From the NCBI GenBank assembly GCA_946615875.1, contig CAMOIK010000024.1, positions 1-16,419 of the forward strand: a stretch of DNA of 16,419 nt. Direction: 5' to 3'. The notes under the pieces were generated by a model. The model saw only the letters and a program-made list of their open reading frames with translations. It made no database searches and was not told where the DNA came from. This DNA is from an uncultured Verrucomicrobiota bacterium. GTDB taxonomy: Bacteria > Verrucomicrobiota > Kiritimatiellia > RFP12 > UBA1067. This document shows, piece by piece, positions 7,473 to 14,911 of this stretch (positions within the stretch are counted from its first letter, which is position 1; each line of letters starts with the position of its first letter). The translations under genes were made by a program, and so were the position numbers.

Positions 7473-10060
7473 TTCTCTTCCTTCTTCTCCTCGGCGTCAA
7501 ACTCCGGACGCTTGCCGCGATAGCACCAGAACATGATGGGCGTCGCGATGAAGATCGAGGAGTAGGTTCCCGCAAGGATGCCGATGAGCATCGTCAGGGC
7601 AAAGTCGAAGATCGAGCCGTCGCTGAACAAGAAGAGCGCGAGGACCGAGAAGAGGGTGGTCACCGACGTGATCACCGTGCGCGACAGGCACGAGTTGATG
7701 GCCGCGTTGCAGATGTCGCGGAAGGACGACTTGCGGTCGCGCCTCACCGCCTCGCGGATGCGGTCGAACACCACTATGGTATCGTTGATGGAGTAGCCGA
7801 TGATCGTCAGGAGCGCGGTGATCACGATCAGCGAGACCTGGCGGCCGCACAGCGAGAACAGGCCGAGCGAGATCAGCGCGTCGTGAGCGAGCGCCACGAT
7901 GCCGCCGAGGCCGAAGCCGAACTCGAAGCGGAAGCCGACGTAGATGAGTATGGCGATGAGCGAGAAGAGCACGGCCTTGGTGCCGCTGGACTTCAGGTCT
8001 GCGCCGACCACCGAGCCGACTTCCTCCACGCTGGCCGGGGTGAAGCCCGCGTCGGGGAACTGCGTGGAGAGGAGGTTGGTGATGTATGCGCCGACGTCCT
8101 TGTTCTCGACGGCCGAGCCCTTCTTCGTCTCGGCGGACTCGCCGGTCTTGACGAGCAGCGTCGTCGCGCCCACGCCGGACTGGTACTGTATCGTCGCGGC
8201 GTTGTCGAAGTCGGCCAGCGTCTTGCGGATGTCGCCGACGGAAGGCGCGGCGGCGTCCTGCTTCATGTTATAGACGATGGACGTGCCGCCCGTCAGATCG
8301 ACGGCGAGGACGGAGGCGCGGTTCACCGCGAAGCGGATGCCGAAGACGGCGAGCGAAACGGCGATGAGGGCGGAGGAGCCGATGACGGTCCACTTGCCCA
8401 TGCGCATGAAGTCGATTTTAGGGTTCTTGAAGAAGCAGAGCATCTTGAAGGGCTTCGTGCTTTCGGGCTTGACGAAGCGGTCGAAGACGAGGCGCGTGAC
8501 CACGAGGGCGGTGAACATCGAAAGCACGACGCCGGCCGTGAGGGTGATGGCGAAGCCGCGCACGGGGCCGGTGCCGACCACGAAGAGGATTACGCCCGTG
8601 ATGATGGTGGTCAGGTTGGAGTCGAAGATCGCCGTGAACGCGCGGCCGTAGCCGTTCTTGACGGCGGTGCCGGCGCTGGTGCCGCCCTTGGCGAACTCCT
8701 CGCGGATGCGCTCGAAGATCAGCACGTTGGCATCGACGGCCATGCCGAGGGTGAGGACGAGGCCTGCGATGCCGGGCATGGTGAGGACGGGGAGCTGGAG
8801 GGAGCCGCCGCCGCCCATCGACGGGTCGTTGGCGAGGCCGCCGAGCAGGTTGGCGACGAGCACGAGGGCCGTCGGCAGCAGCGCGATGTCGAGGAACAGC
8901 GCGATGTCCGCCACGAGGCCCGCCCACCAGTAGTAGATGAACATGAAGATCGCGACCAGGCAGAAGCCGATGCAGGCCGCCCAGATGCCGGAACGGATGG
9001 CTTCCACGCCGACGGTCGGGCTGACGGTGCTTTCAGCGAGGATTTCGAGGGGCGCGGGGAGCGCGCCGGCGTTCAAGTCCTCGGCGAGCTGCCTGGCCTC
9101 CTCGCGCGAGAAGCTGCCGGTGATTTCGCCGGAGGAGCCGATTTCGCTCTGGATGGTGGGCGCCGATATGAGCATGCCATCCAAGACGATTGCAAGGGCG
9201 CGACCCTGCGCCGACGGGTTCTTGGAGCCGTTGGGCTTGTATTTGCGGGTGAGCGCGGAAAACTTCCTGCCGCCCTCGCTGGTCAGGCGGAAATTGACCT
9301 TGTAGTATGCGCTGGCGGGGTTCTTCTCCCACGAAGCATACTCGAAGTCGTCGCCGGAAATCTCGGCTTTGGGCATCACGAAGTGCGGCACGTAGAGGTC
9401 GCGGCCGCCGCTGCGCGGGTCGTCCTTGGAGTAGCGGCGCTCGAGCATGAAGCGGCTGGAGCGCGTCGTCTGCCAGTTGGCCAGGCGCGATTCGTATCCC
9501 GGGGTCTGCGCGACTTCCGCCCAGTTGGCGGCGCGCACGTAGCCCTCGCCGCGCTTCTCGTAGCCTTCGGGCGCGATGTCCTTGTCAAGGAGCTTCTGGC
9601 AGAGTTCGTGGTCCCTGGCGTCGGTCAGTCTGAATTCGAGGTATGCGGCGCTCTGGAGGCGCGCCTTTGCGGCGTCGCGCGCCTTGGTGTCTGCGCCTGG
9701 TAGCTGGACGAGTAGGCGGTGGTCCTTCGGGAGGGACTGGATGACCGGCTCGTTCTGGCCCATGGCGTCGACGCGCTTGCGTATGACGGAGACGATGCGC
9801 GAGTCGCAGTCGGCCAGGCGCCTGTCGATTTCCATCTGGACGCCGTTTTCGGTGTTGGTGATGGAGGGATCGGCGGCGATTATGCTGTCGGCCAACTTCT
9901 CTTTGTCCACGCCCAACGTGAAGCTCGTGCCGCCCGCGAGGTCGAGACCGAGGCGCACCTTCTCCTTGGGCGGATTGGTTACATAGACTGAAACTGCGGC
10001 AATAAGCGCGAGTATCAGCCATTTCCAGTGGTTGTTGTTCAGCATTGAGTCCTTTGACAT
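7469..10060 (-). CDS. secDF: Fused protein translocase subunit SecDF
   Basis: SecDF assists Sec-dependent protein export by using the proton gradient to pull proteins out on the periplasmic side. This 863-aa protein has SecD and SecF in one chain. The SecD half has a first membrane helix (about 13-28), LGLDLAGG (37-44), a large periplasmic domain to about 350, then helices including GMAVDANVLIFERIREE near 440. The SecF half begins near 550 and contains VDLTGGTSIVYN near 588 and INDTIVVFDRIREA near 763. Fused SecDF occurs in several phyla, including PVC members and Bacillus. ATG 10060 has AAAGGA 5 nt upstream; ATG 10045 is a less likely start. Its promoter lies over the end of uppP. Confidence 0.96.
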   Translation of the reverse strand: MSKDSMLNNNHWKWLILALIAAVSVYVTNPPKEKVRLGLDLAGGTSFTLGVDKEKLADSIIAADPSITNTENGVQMEIDRRLADCDSRIVSVIRKRVDAMGQNEPVIQSLPKDHRLLVQLPGADTKARDAAKARLQSAAYLEFRLTDARDHELCQKLLDKDIAPEGYEKRGEGYVRAANWAEVAQTPGYESRLANWQTTRSSRFMLERRYSKDDPRSGGRDLYVPHFVMPKAEISGDDFEYASWEKNPASAYYKVNFRLTSEGGRKFSALTRKYKPNGSKNPSAQGRALAIVLDGMLISAPTIQSEIGSSGEITGSFSREEARQLAEDLNAGALPAPLEILAESTVSPTVGVEAIRSGIWAACIGFCLVAIFMFIYYWWAGLVADIALFLDIALLPTALVLVANLLGGLANDPSMGGGGSLQLPVLTMPGIAGLVLTLGMAVDANVLIFERIREEFAKGGTSAGTAVKNGYGRAFTAIFDSNLTTIITGVILFVVGTGPVRGFAITLTAGVVLSMFTALVVTRLVFDRFVKPESTKPFKMLCFFKNPKIDFMRMGKWTVIGSSALIAVSLAVFGIRFAVNRASVLAVDLTGGTSIVYNMKQDAAAPSVGDIRKTLADFDNAATIQYQSGVGATTLLVKTGESAETKKGSAVENKDVGAYITNLLSTQFPDAGFTPASVEEVGSVVGADLKSSGTKAVLFSLIAILIYVGFRFEFGFGLGGIVALAHDALISLGLFSLCGRQVSLIVITALLTIIGYSINDTIVVFDRIREAVRRDRKSSFRDICNAAINSCLSRTVITSVTTLFSVLALFLFSDGSIFDFALTMLIGILAGTYSSIFIATPIMFWCYRGKRPEFDAEEKKEEK

Positions 10061-10097
10061 GGCGTTCCTTTAACCTTATTTGGGTAAACGGGGGGAG

Positions 10098-10109
10098 ATT
10101 ATACCAAAA
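10098..10109 (-). promoter_or_regulatory. Extended -10 promoter of secDF, overlapping the uppP stop codon
   Basis: On the minus strand the sequence reads TTTTGGTATAAT, with the hexamer at 10098-10103. A weak -35-like TGGACT lies 17 nt upstream, inside uppP. The TAA within the hexamer (10099-10101) is the stop codon of uppP, so the promoter is embedded in coding sequence. The gap from hexamer to secDF ATG is 37 nt, enough for a short leader with its ribosome-binding site. Confidence 0.72.
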
Positions 10110-10890
10110 CCAGCGTGAAAAGTCCAGCGGCCAGGCAATAAATACCGAACCACCAGAAGCGGCGGCCCTTGAGAGACCGCACAAGGATTGCGAGGGAGAA
10201 GTAGCCGACGACGGCTGCGACGGCGGCGCCGTAGAGCGTCAGTCCCCATCCCACGGCGTCGGCGTCGGGCGCGGCGCGCAGAGACTTCAGGAATTCCAGC
10301 AGCGCGGCGCCGGCGATGAGCGGCGCGGACATGAGGAATGAGAACTCTGCGGCCTTTTCGCCATCGACGCGTCCGCCGCGCGCGACGGCGAGCGTCATGC
10401 CGCTGCGCGAGACGCCCGGCAGCAACGCGACCGCCTGCCCCGCGCCCATGAGGATGGCGCGCAGCATGCTCACGTCCTTCGAGCCTCTTGGCAGGTAGCG
10501 GGTGCCTATGAGCACGGCGCCGGTGAACATCAGAAGCGCGCCGACCATCTTCGCGTTCTCGAAAAGCGCGTCTATCTGACGGCTGAACGTGAAATACACT
10601 GCCACCGCCGGCAGGGCGCTGGCGACGATCTTCAGTGCATACAGCCACGCCGCGCGCCGCTCTTCGCGGGAAGCGCCCGGCGAGAGCATCGCGCCCGCGA
10701 GACGCGCCACGACGGACCGGTAGTAAACGAATATCGCGACGAGCGTGCCCAGGTGCAGGAACACGTCAAGGCGCATTCCGGGGTCCTTGACGCCAAGGAA
10801 GTGCTGGCCGATCACGAGATGGCCGGAACTGGAGATCGGCAGGAACTCCGCCACCCCCTGGAGTATCGAAAGTATCGTAACCTCTAGCAT
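10099..10890 (-). CDS. uppP: Undecaprenyl-diphosphate phosphatase UppP (BacA family)
   Basis: UppP removes a phosphate from undecaprenyl diphosphate, recycling the lipid carrier used for peptidoglycan and other surface polysaccharides; it is an integral inner-membrane enzyme. The product is 263 aa, typical length. Signature motifs are QGVAEFLPISSSGHL (11-25), HLGTL (46-50) and GVSRSGMT (159-166), with many hydrophobic helices. Because the first signature begins at residue 11, the start must be ATG 10890. That ATG is only 8 nt from the end of a TATAAT box and has no Shine-Dalgarno sequence, so the mRNA is probably leaderless. secDF follows 38 nt downstream in the same direction. Confidence 0.95.
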   Translation of the reverse strand: MLEVTILSILQGVAEFLPISSSGHLVIGQHFLGVKDPGMRLDVFLHLGTLVAIFVYYRSVVARLAGAMLSPGASREERRAAWLYALKIVASALPAVAVYFTFSRQIDALFENAKMVGALLMFTGAVLIGTRYLPRGSKDVSMLRAILMGAGQAVALLPGVSRSGMTLAVARGGRVDGEKAAEFSFLMSAPLIAGAALLEFLKSLRAAPDADAVGWGLTLYGAAVAAVVGYFSLAILVRSLKGRRFWWFGIYCLAAGLFTLVLV

Positions 10891-10898
10891 TGGCGCAT

Positions 10899-10911
10899 AT
10901 TATACCATATT
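10899..10911 (-). promoter_or_regulatory. Extended -10 promoter of uppP
   Basis: On the minus strand it reads AATATGGTATAAT with the hexamer at 10899-10904 and then ATGCGCCA before the start codon. No convincing -35 is present. The 8-nt distance to ATG places the expected transcription start on or within a couple of nucleotides of the initiation codon. Confidence 0.75.
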
Positions 10912-10960
10912 TCCGCCCGCCTGGTCTAGTGCCAGAAGCGATGCGGCCGGGGGGCGCTCT

Positions 10961-10989
10961 ATATATGGAGTCGCGGGCACTCCATATAT
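10961..10989. promoter_or_regulatory. 11-bp-arm palindrome between the uppP and pyrB promoters, candidate operator
   Basis: ATATATGGAGT (10961-10971) and ACTCCATATAT (10979-10989) are perfect inverted copies around the 7-nt spacer CGCGGGC. It lies between two outward-facing promoters, so neither predicted transcript contains it; this favours a protein-binding DNA site over an RNA hairpin. The TetR-type regulator encoded downstream of pyrB is one possible binder, but that link is inference. Confidence 0.5.
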
Positions 10990-11014
10990 TCCGGCGAGGT
11001 AGCGTCCGGCGAGG
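10990..11014. repeat. Two direct 10-bp repeats upstream of pyrB
   Basis: TCCGGCGAGG occurs at 10990-10999 and again at 11005-11014, with a 15-bp period. The second copy reaches the position where the -35 of the pyrB promoter would be, immediately after the palindrome. It could be an activator or repressor site. Confidence 0.45.
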
Positions 11015-11028
11015 CACGGAACGCGAAA

Positions 11029-11041
11029 ATATGGTATAATA
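11029..11041 (+). promoter_or_regulatory. Extended -10 promoter of pyrB-tetR
   Basis: The sequence AATATGGTATAATA has its hexamer at 11035-11040 and is followed by TGCGGCC, nearly identical to the uppP and tRNA promoters over about 17 bp. No TTGACA-like -35 is seen. The 30-nt gap to ATG 11071 allows a leader of about 24 nt carrying the ribosome-binding site. Confidence 0.78.
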
Positions 11042-11070
11042 TGCGGCCGACACGAAAGGAAGGAATCGCA

Positions 11071-12147
11071 ATGGCGAAACTCACTGAGATTGGCTGGGAG
11101 GAGTTCGAGGCACTCTCGCCCGAGGCGAAGAGGCCGTATCTCGAGAATCCCGACGGCGGCGGGCTGCCCTACCATACGCTGTTCGCGCAGCAGTTCGACC
11201 GCGCCGCACTGGAGCGGCTTTGCGCACTGGCCAACCGCATACGCTTCATAAACAAGTCGAAGGAGGGCGCGCTGTATCTCAAGAACGTGCTGGCGCACAA
11301 GAGGGCGATGCTCTACTTCTCGCAGCCGTCCTCCCGCACCTTCCTCTCGCATCTGGCCGCCTGCCAGATACTCGGCATAACGACGGGCTCGGTGCGCGAC
11401 GCCGCCACGTCGTCGGAGTTCAAGGGCGAGAGCCACGAGGACTCCATACGCACGTTCTCCTCGTACTTCGACATGATCATAATGCGTTCGCCGGAGCGCG
11501 GGCTGGCCGAGAAGATGGCCTGGGAGCTTTCCAACTCCGAGCGGCCGATCCCGATCCTGAACGCCGGGTCTGGCAAGGACCAGCACCCCACGCAGGCGCT
11601 GCTCGACATCTACACGCTCGTGCGCTCCTTTGAGAACAAGGGCGGCATAGACGGGCGCACGGTCACGTTCTGCGGCGACCTGATGCGCGGCCGCACAGTC
11701 CGCTCGCTCTCGCATCTGCTCACGAACTTCCGCGACGTGAGGCAGATCTTCGTGGCTCCGCCGGAGCTGCAGGTGCCCGCCGACGTGGTGATGGCGCTGG
11801 CGAAGAAGGGCGTGTCGTTCGAGGTCATGGACAGCCTGAAGGAGGCCACCAAGGTCTCCGACGCCGTGTACATGACGCGCATCCAGGACGAGTGGGACCA
11901 GGCGAAAGGGGAGTCGGCCAAGATCGACACCAGCCATTTCAAGTTCGGCGCGGAGGAGTTGGCGCTGCTCCGCCCCGACGCGATAATCATGCACCCGCTG
12001 CCGCGGCGCGACGAGATCGCGACGTGCTGCGACCACGACCCGCGCGCCATGTACTGGCGGCAGATGCGCAACGGCATGTGGATACGCGCCGCGCTGATCG
12101 CCGCCACGTTCGGCTTCGAGCGCACGATCATGGAGTGCGGCTACTGA
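11071..12147 (+). CDS. pyrB: Aspartate carbamoyltransferase catalytic subunit
   Basis: PyrB joins carbamoyl phosphate and aspartate to form carbamoyl-aspartate in pyrimidine synthesis in the cytoplasm. The product is 358 aa, about 45 longer than the E. coli chain, mostly through an N-terminal extension. Visible motifs: PSSRT (86-90, carbamoyl-phosphate loop, usually STRT), SSEFKGES (114-121), MRSPE around R139, HPTQALLD (172-179), GDLMRGRTVRSL (from 202), MTRIQDEW and MHPLPRRDE near the end. The loop is followed by FLSHLAACQILG, an unusual variant. The start at ATG 11071 has AAGGAAGGA at 11056-11064; an in-frame ATG at 11041 touches the -10 box and cannot be in the transcript. No pyrI or other pyr gene is in the window. 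A TetR-type gene follows after 17 nt. Confidence 0.92.
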   Translation: MAKLTEIGWEEFEALSPEAKRPYLENPDGGGLPYHTLFAQQFDRAALERLCALANRIRFINKSKEGALYLKNVLAHKRAMLYFSQPSSRTFLSHLAACQILGITTGSVRDAATSSEFKGESHEDSIRTFSSYFDMIIMRSPERGLAEKMAWELSNSERPIPILNAGSGKDQHPTQALLDIYTLVRSFENKGGIDGRTVTFCGDLMRGRTVRSLSHLLTNFRDVRQIFVAPPELQVPADVVMALAKKGVSFEVMDSLKEATKVSDAVYMTRIQDEWDQAKGESAKIDTSHFKFGAEELALLRPDAIIMHPLPRRDEIATCCDHDPRAMYWRQMRNGMWIRAALIAATFGFERTIMECGY

Positions 12148-12164
12148 GCGAGGGAGGGGGCGGG

Positions 12165-12755
12165 GTGCCGAAAATCGACCACGAGCAGCGCAAGCACCAG
12201 ATCGTCGCGGTGAGCATACGGCTCTTCGCGAAGTGGGGCTACAGCGCGGTGAACTTCGGGATGCTGGCGAAGGAGCTTGGCTTCGCCAGAACCCTGCTCT
12301 ACACCTATTTCAAGGACAAGCGCTCGATTTTCAACGAGGCCATCACCGGCGTGACGCAGCGCGTCGAGGCGAAATACGCCGAAGTCGTCCACTCCCGCCA
12401 GTCGGCCGATACGAAGTTGCGCCAGATATGCATGACGGTCTTCGCCATGCTCTTCGACAACCGCGAGTTCGTGTGCGTCATCGCCGACGTGCTCGCCGCG
12501 CAGCGCCGCAAAGGCTCCATTCCCGTCGACAAGGTGGACGAGCACACGCGCGGCCTGAAGCGCATCCTGCGGCTGCTCCTTGGCGAGGCCGTCAGGCGCG
12601 GGGAATACCGCGCCGACATCAACCCCATCCGCGCCATGCACCTGCTTTATTCGCAGTTCGAGGCGGCGGCCCTGCGCCTCACCATCACGGGAGACGCCGA
12701 AATCTCGCACTGCATAGACCAGACCGACGCCATACTCAACGGCCTGAGGCGCTGA
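12165..12755 (+). CDS. TetR-family transcriptional regulator
   Basis: The product is 196 aa, normal for TetR regulators, which bind palindromic operators as dimers and respond to a ligand through a variable C-terminal domain. Residues 5-60 form the typical N-terminal DNA-binding domain: helix 1 QIVAVSIRLFAKWGYSAVN, then FGMLAKELGFARTLLYTYFKDKRSIF, where the Y-x-Y-F-K-D-K segment is the TetR helix-turn-helix signature. The ligand is unknown. The start is GTG 12165, preceded by a GAGGGAGGGGG purine tract; the upstream continuation of the frame is overlap with pyrB. It sits 17 nt after pyrB with no promoter of its own in view, and ends inside a perfect hairpin. Confidence 0.88.
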   Translation: MPKIDHEQRKHQIVAVSIRLFAKWGYSAVNFGMLAKELGFARTLLYTYFKDKRSIFNEAITGVTQRVEAKYAEVVHSRQSADTKLRQICMTVFAMLFDNREFVCVIADVLAAQRRKGSIPVDKVDEHTRGLKRILRLLLGEAVRRGEYRADINPIRAMHLLYSQFEAAALRLTITGDAEISHCIDQTDAILNGLRR

Positions 12756-12777
12756 CGCGCCCCTCGGCGCGTCAGCG
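12750..12777. terminator. Perfect 12-bp hairpin between convergent genes
   Basis: CGCTGACGCGCC (12750-12761) pairs perfectly with GGCGCGTCAGCG (12766-12777) around the loop CCTC. The left arm contains the stop codon of the TetR gene, and the outer-membrane-protein gene ends 10 nt beyond the right arm. There is no T-tract on either side, so it may be a bidirectional transcript-end stabiliser or a rho-assisted terminator instead of a classical intrinsic one. Confidence 0.65.
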
Positions 12778-12787
12778 GCGGCGGCGA

Positions 12788-13681
12788 TCAGAAGTCCAGC
12801 TTGAGGCCCACGCCGCCGTAGGTGAGGTCGCACTTGGCCTCTTTGGCGGACGAGGCGCGCACCGCCTCGCGGGCATCCTCCGAAACCAGGCAGAACTGCC
12901 CGGCGAACGCATAGAAGCCGAGGTGCTCCGTCGCTTTCCAGTCGAGGCGCAGCACGAGGTTGAGCGCGTGGAGCCCGCCGTGGTAGTTGGATTCCGGGTG
13001 GTCGGGCTTGGGGCCGAAGAGATGGCGGTAGTGGCGGGCGTCGCCCAGGTCGCCGAAGAAATCGACCGTGAACGACAGTGTTTCGGCGAGGTCGAACGTG
13101 TGCAGCGCGCCCACGCACCAGTACGCCGCCTGGTAGGGACGGCGCATGTACCGGAGGCGCCAGTACGGCGTGAGGTAGGGGTTGCGCAGGGTCTGGAACG
13201 CCTGCCAGTCGATCAGCGAATGCGCATTGTGGCGGACCCCTGGATTGGTGGCCCACTGCTTGCCGACGCCATTGACGAGCGTCCACTCGTCCGCCAGCTT
13301 CACGTCGTAGGAATACCTCACGCCGTAGTCGATCTCGTTGTATGCGTTGCGCATGGACGTGGAGTGGCCTTTGCTGGAGAAGGCCGACATGCTCCAGACG
13401 TAGCCATCGACGCGCCCGAAGCCGCCCAGGTCGAATTCGCCGTCGATGAACTGCGCCGAATAGGGCCTGGTGTCCCAGACGTAGCCGCGGCAGACGTATG
13501 CGGTCTCGATGTCGGCGTAGGCGTGCACCGAGAGCCATTTGTGCGACTCTTCCCGGACGCCCTCGCCGGCGGGCGGGGTCTGCGCCTGGTCTTCCGCGGC
13601 GCGCGCGGCGGTCGCGGCGAGCGAGAATGCGGCGGCCAGGGCGGCTGCGAACGCGGACTTGGTGATGCTGGTCGTTTTCAT
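12788..13681 (-). CDS. Secreted beta-barrel-like outer-membrane protein, function unknown
   Basis: The product is 297 aa. It begins with a clear signal peptide ending at about ARA (residues 26-28). The mature part is rich in aromatic residues and alternating short strands (for example YADIETAYVCRGY, VRYSYDVKLADEWTL, YWRLRYM, LSFTVDFFGDLG) and ends in LTYGGVGLKLDF, with a C-terminal phenylalanine as in many outer-membrane barrels. I do not recognise a specific family. ATG 13681 has only a weak upstream purine signal. It lies 31 nt after the multi-helix membrane gene in the same direction and has no promoter element of the type found elsewhere here, so it is probably co-transcribed with proA. 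Confidence 0.65.
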   Translation of the reverse strand: MKTTSITKSAFAAALAAAFSLAATAARAAEDQAQTPPAGEGVREESHKWLSVHAYADIETAYVCRGYVWDTRPYSAQFIDGEFDLGGFGRVDGYVWSMSAFSSKGHSTSMRNAYNEIDYGVRYSYDVKLADEWTLVNGVGKQWATNPGVRHNAHSLIDWQAFQTLRNPYLTPYWRLRYMRRPYQAAYWCVGALHTFDLAETLSFTVDFFGDLGDARHYRHLFGPKPDHPESNYHGGLHALNLVLRLDWKATEHLGFYAFAGQFCLVSEDAREAVRASSAKEAKCDLTYGGVGLKLDF

Positions 13682-13712
13682 TTGCGGGTGTTTCTTGTGC
13701 TTTTGGGGGATT

Positions 13713-14876
13713 TCACTTTCTGGAATCGACGAGCGCCGGGCATATCCACGCCGTGACGGCGGCGCATTCCACGCCGAAGGGCAGGTAGCCGCCGAAGCCG
13801 ATCAGCGGCATTTCCCAAATCTGGAACCTGTGCACCCACGGGACGGAGTAAACCCACTTGGCGAGCGCGTGGTAGTTCCACGTCTCCCAGCAGAGCCCGC
13901 AGACGAGCGACGCCAGCGCGAAGCGGATGAAGACCGCCCAGTCGCCCGTCGCCAGCGTGTCGAGCACCGAGCGCTCGCGCAGCAGGAACTGCACCAGCAG
14001 GAATACGGCAACTGGCGAAATCCATATCAACGGGTAGGCGTAGTCGGGCGCAAAGACGATGCCGCACATCCCCACGGCGGCCAGCAGCGCCAGAAAGAGG
14101 CGCCACTTCGGTCTGCGCAGGTCGATTTCGGCCATGCCTTGGAAGACGCAGTCGTCGAACACCGGGAAGGTCCTGAGCAGCGCCGCCACCGCGCAGACCG
14201 CCGGCAGGACGGACGCGAAGCAGACCGTGGCGTACACCACGTATTCGAACGCGCCGAGCTGGGATATGCCCAGGTAGTACCAGTTCCAGACGTAGCGGTT
14301 GAGATATTCGAAGAACCACCAGAAGAGCGAACTGGCCGGGAAGGTCGCGGCGTACGCCCACGGATGGTCGGTCATCGGCGAATGGCCGCAACGTTTCACG
14401 CACAGGGCGTTGACGAAGAGTATGAAGCCCGCCCACACCGGCGCGTAGGAGATCTGCACCTGCACGCGCTGTGGGAACGCCGGAAACCAGCCGAAGCGGT
14501 AGTTCCACGAAAGCGCCCAGCCCGCGAAGAGAATCGCCAGCCCCAGCCAGCCCCACCACGGGAAACGCCCCCTCCACGGCACGGAGGACGGCAGACCGAA
14601 CGCCGCCCCGCGAGTCCTGGCGAAGCGCCACACCCTCTTCGCGAACGGCCACAGGCACGTCGCCGTGAAGGCGGCAAGCCCGGCGAACGCCCACCAGTTG
14701 AACGGGCGACGGAAGTTCCACAGCAACTCCGGGCGCTGACCCCAGTCCTCCGTGCGCGGCGGGAAGTTCTTCACGCCCTCCAGCAGGTCTTCGCGGCCGC
14801 ACGCGATGCAGAGCAGGAGAGGCACGCCCAGCAGCACCGACGCGAGCATGAGGTAGTGGACTATGCGCTTGGCCAT
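13713..14876 (-). CDS. Polytopic membrane protein (about 10 helices), function unknown
   Basis: The product is 387 aa with hydrophobic segments near residues 6-27, 61-77, 106-124, 145-161, 175-192, 208-234, 259-277, 280-298, 313-331 and 354-380. It is very rich in Trp, Tyr and Phe. Two stretches look related: E190-x2-N193 with following W-N-W-Y-Y and E211, and E331-x2-N334 with following W341-x-Y343 and E355, which suggests internal duplication. The pattern loosely recalls the duplicated lycopene-cyclase (CrtYc/CrtYd-type) membrane fold, but I cannot assign it. ATG 14876 has AAAGGAA upstream; the longer open frame continues only as overlap with proA. It lies 35 nt after proA and 31 nt before the outer-membrane-protein gene. 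Confidence 0.75.
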   Translation of the reverse strand: MAKRIVHYLMLASVLLGVPLLLCIACGREDLLEGVKNFPPRTEDWGQRPELLWNFRRPFNWWAFAGLAAFTATCLWPFAKRVWRFARTRGAAFGLPSSVPWRGRFPWWGWLGLAILFAGWALSWNYRFGWFPAFPQRVQVQISYAPVWAGFILFVNALCVKRCGHSPMTDHPWAYAATFPASSLFWWFFEYLNRYVWNWYYLGISQLGAFEYVVYATVCFASVLPAVCAVAALLRTFPVFDDCVFQGMAEIDLRRPKWRLFLALLAAVGMCGIVFAPDYAYPLIWISPVAVFLLVQFLLRERSVLDTLATGDWAVFIRFALASLVCGLCWETWNYHALAKWVYSVPWVHRFQIWEMPLIGFGGYLPFGVECAAVTAWICPALVDSRK

Positions 14877-14911
14877 CTGTCTTGATTCCTTTCGCGGCCG
14901 GCCGCGGGCTT

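Noticed and set aside
7774..7783. CTATGGTATC inside secDF as another promoter copy
   Set aside because: The hexamer would be TATCGT, not TATAAT, and it encodes conserved SecF residues; chance partial match.
7883..9703. A 606-codon + strand open frame antisense to secDF
   Set aside because: It lies wholly within the well-supported secDF gene, is extremely rich in Glu, Ala, Gly and Asp, and shows no domain. It is a GC-driven shadow.
10921..10935. Short inverted repeat CTGG...CCAG next to the uppP promoter
   Set aside because: Arms of only 4 bp are expected by chance in GC-rich DNA.
11041..11070. In-frame ATG at 11041 as start of pyrB
   Set aside because: It directly follows the TATAAT box, so it would precede the transcription start; ATG 11071 has a good Shine-Dalgarno sequence.
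12141..13538. A 465-codon minus-strand open frame spanning the TetR and outer-membrane genes
   Set aside because: It crosses the hairpin at a convergent junction, and both covered genes have recognisable features in other frames.
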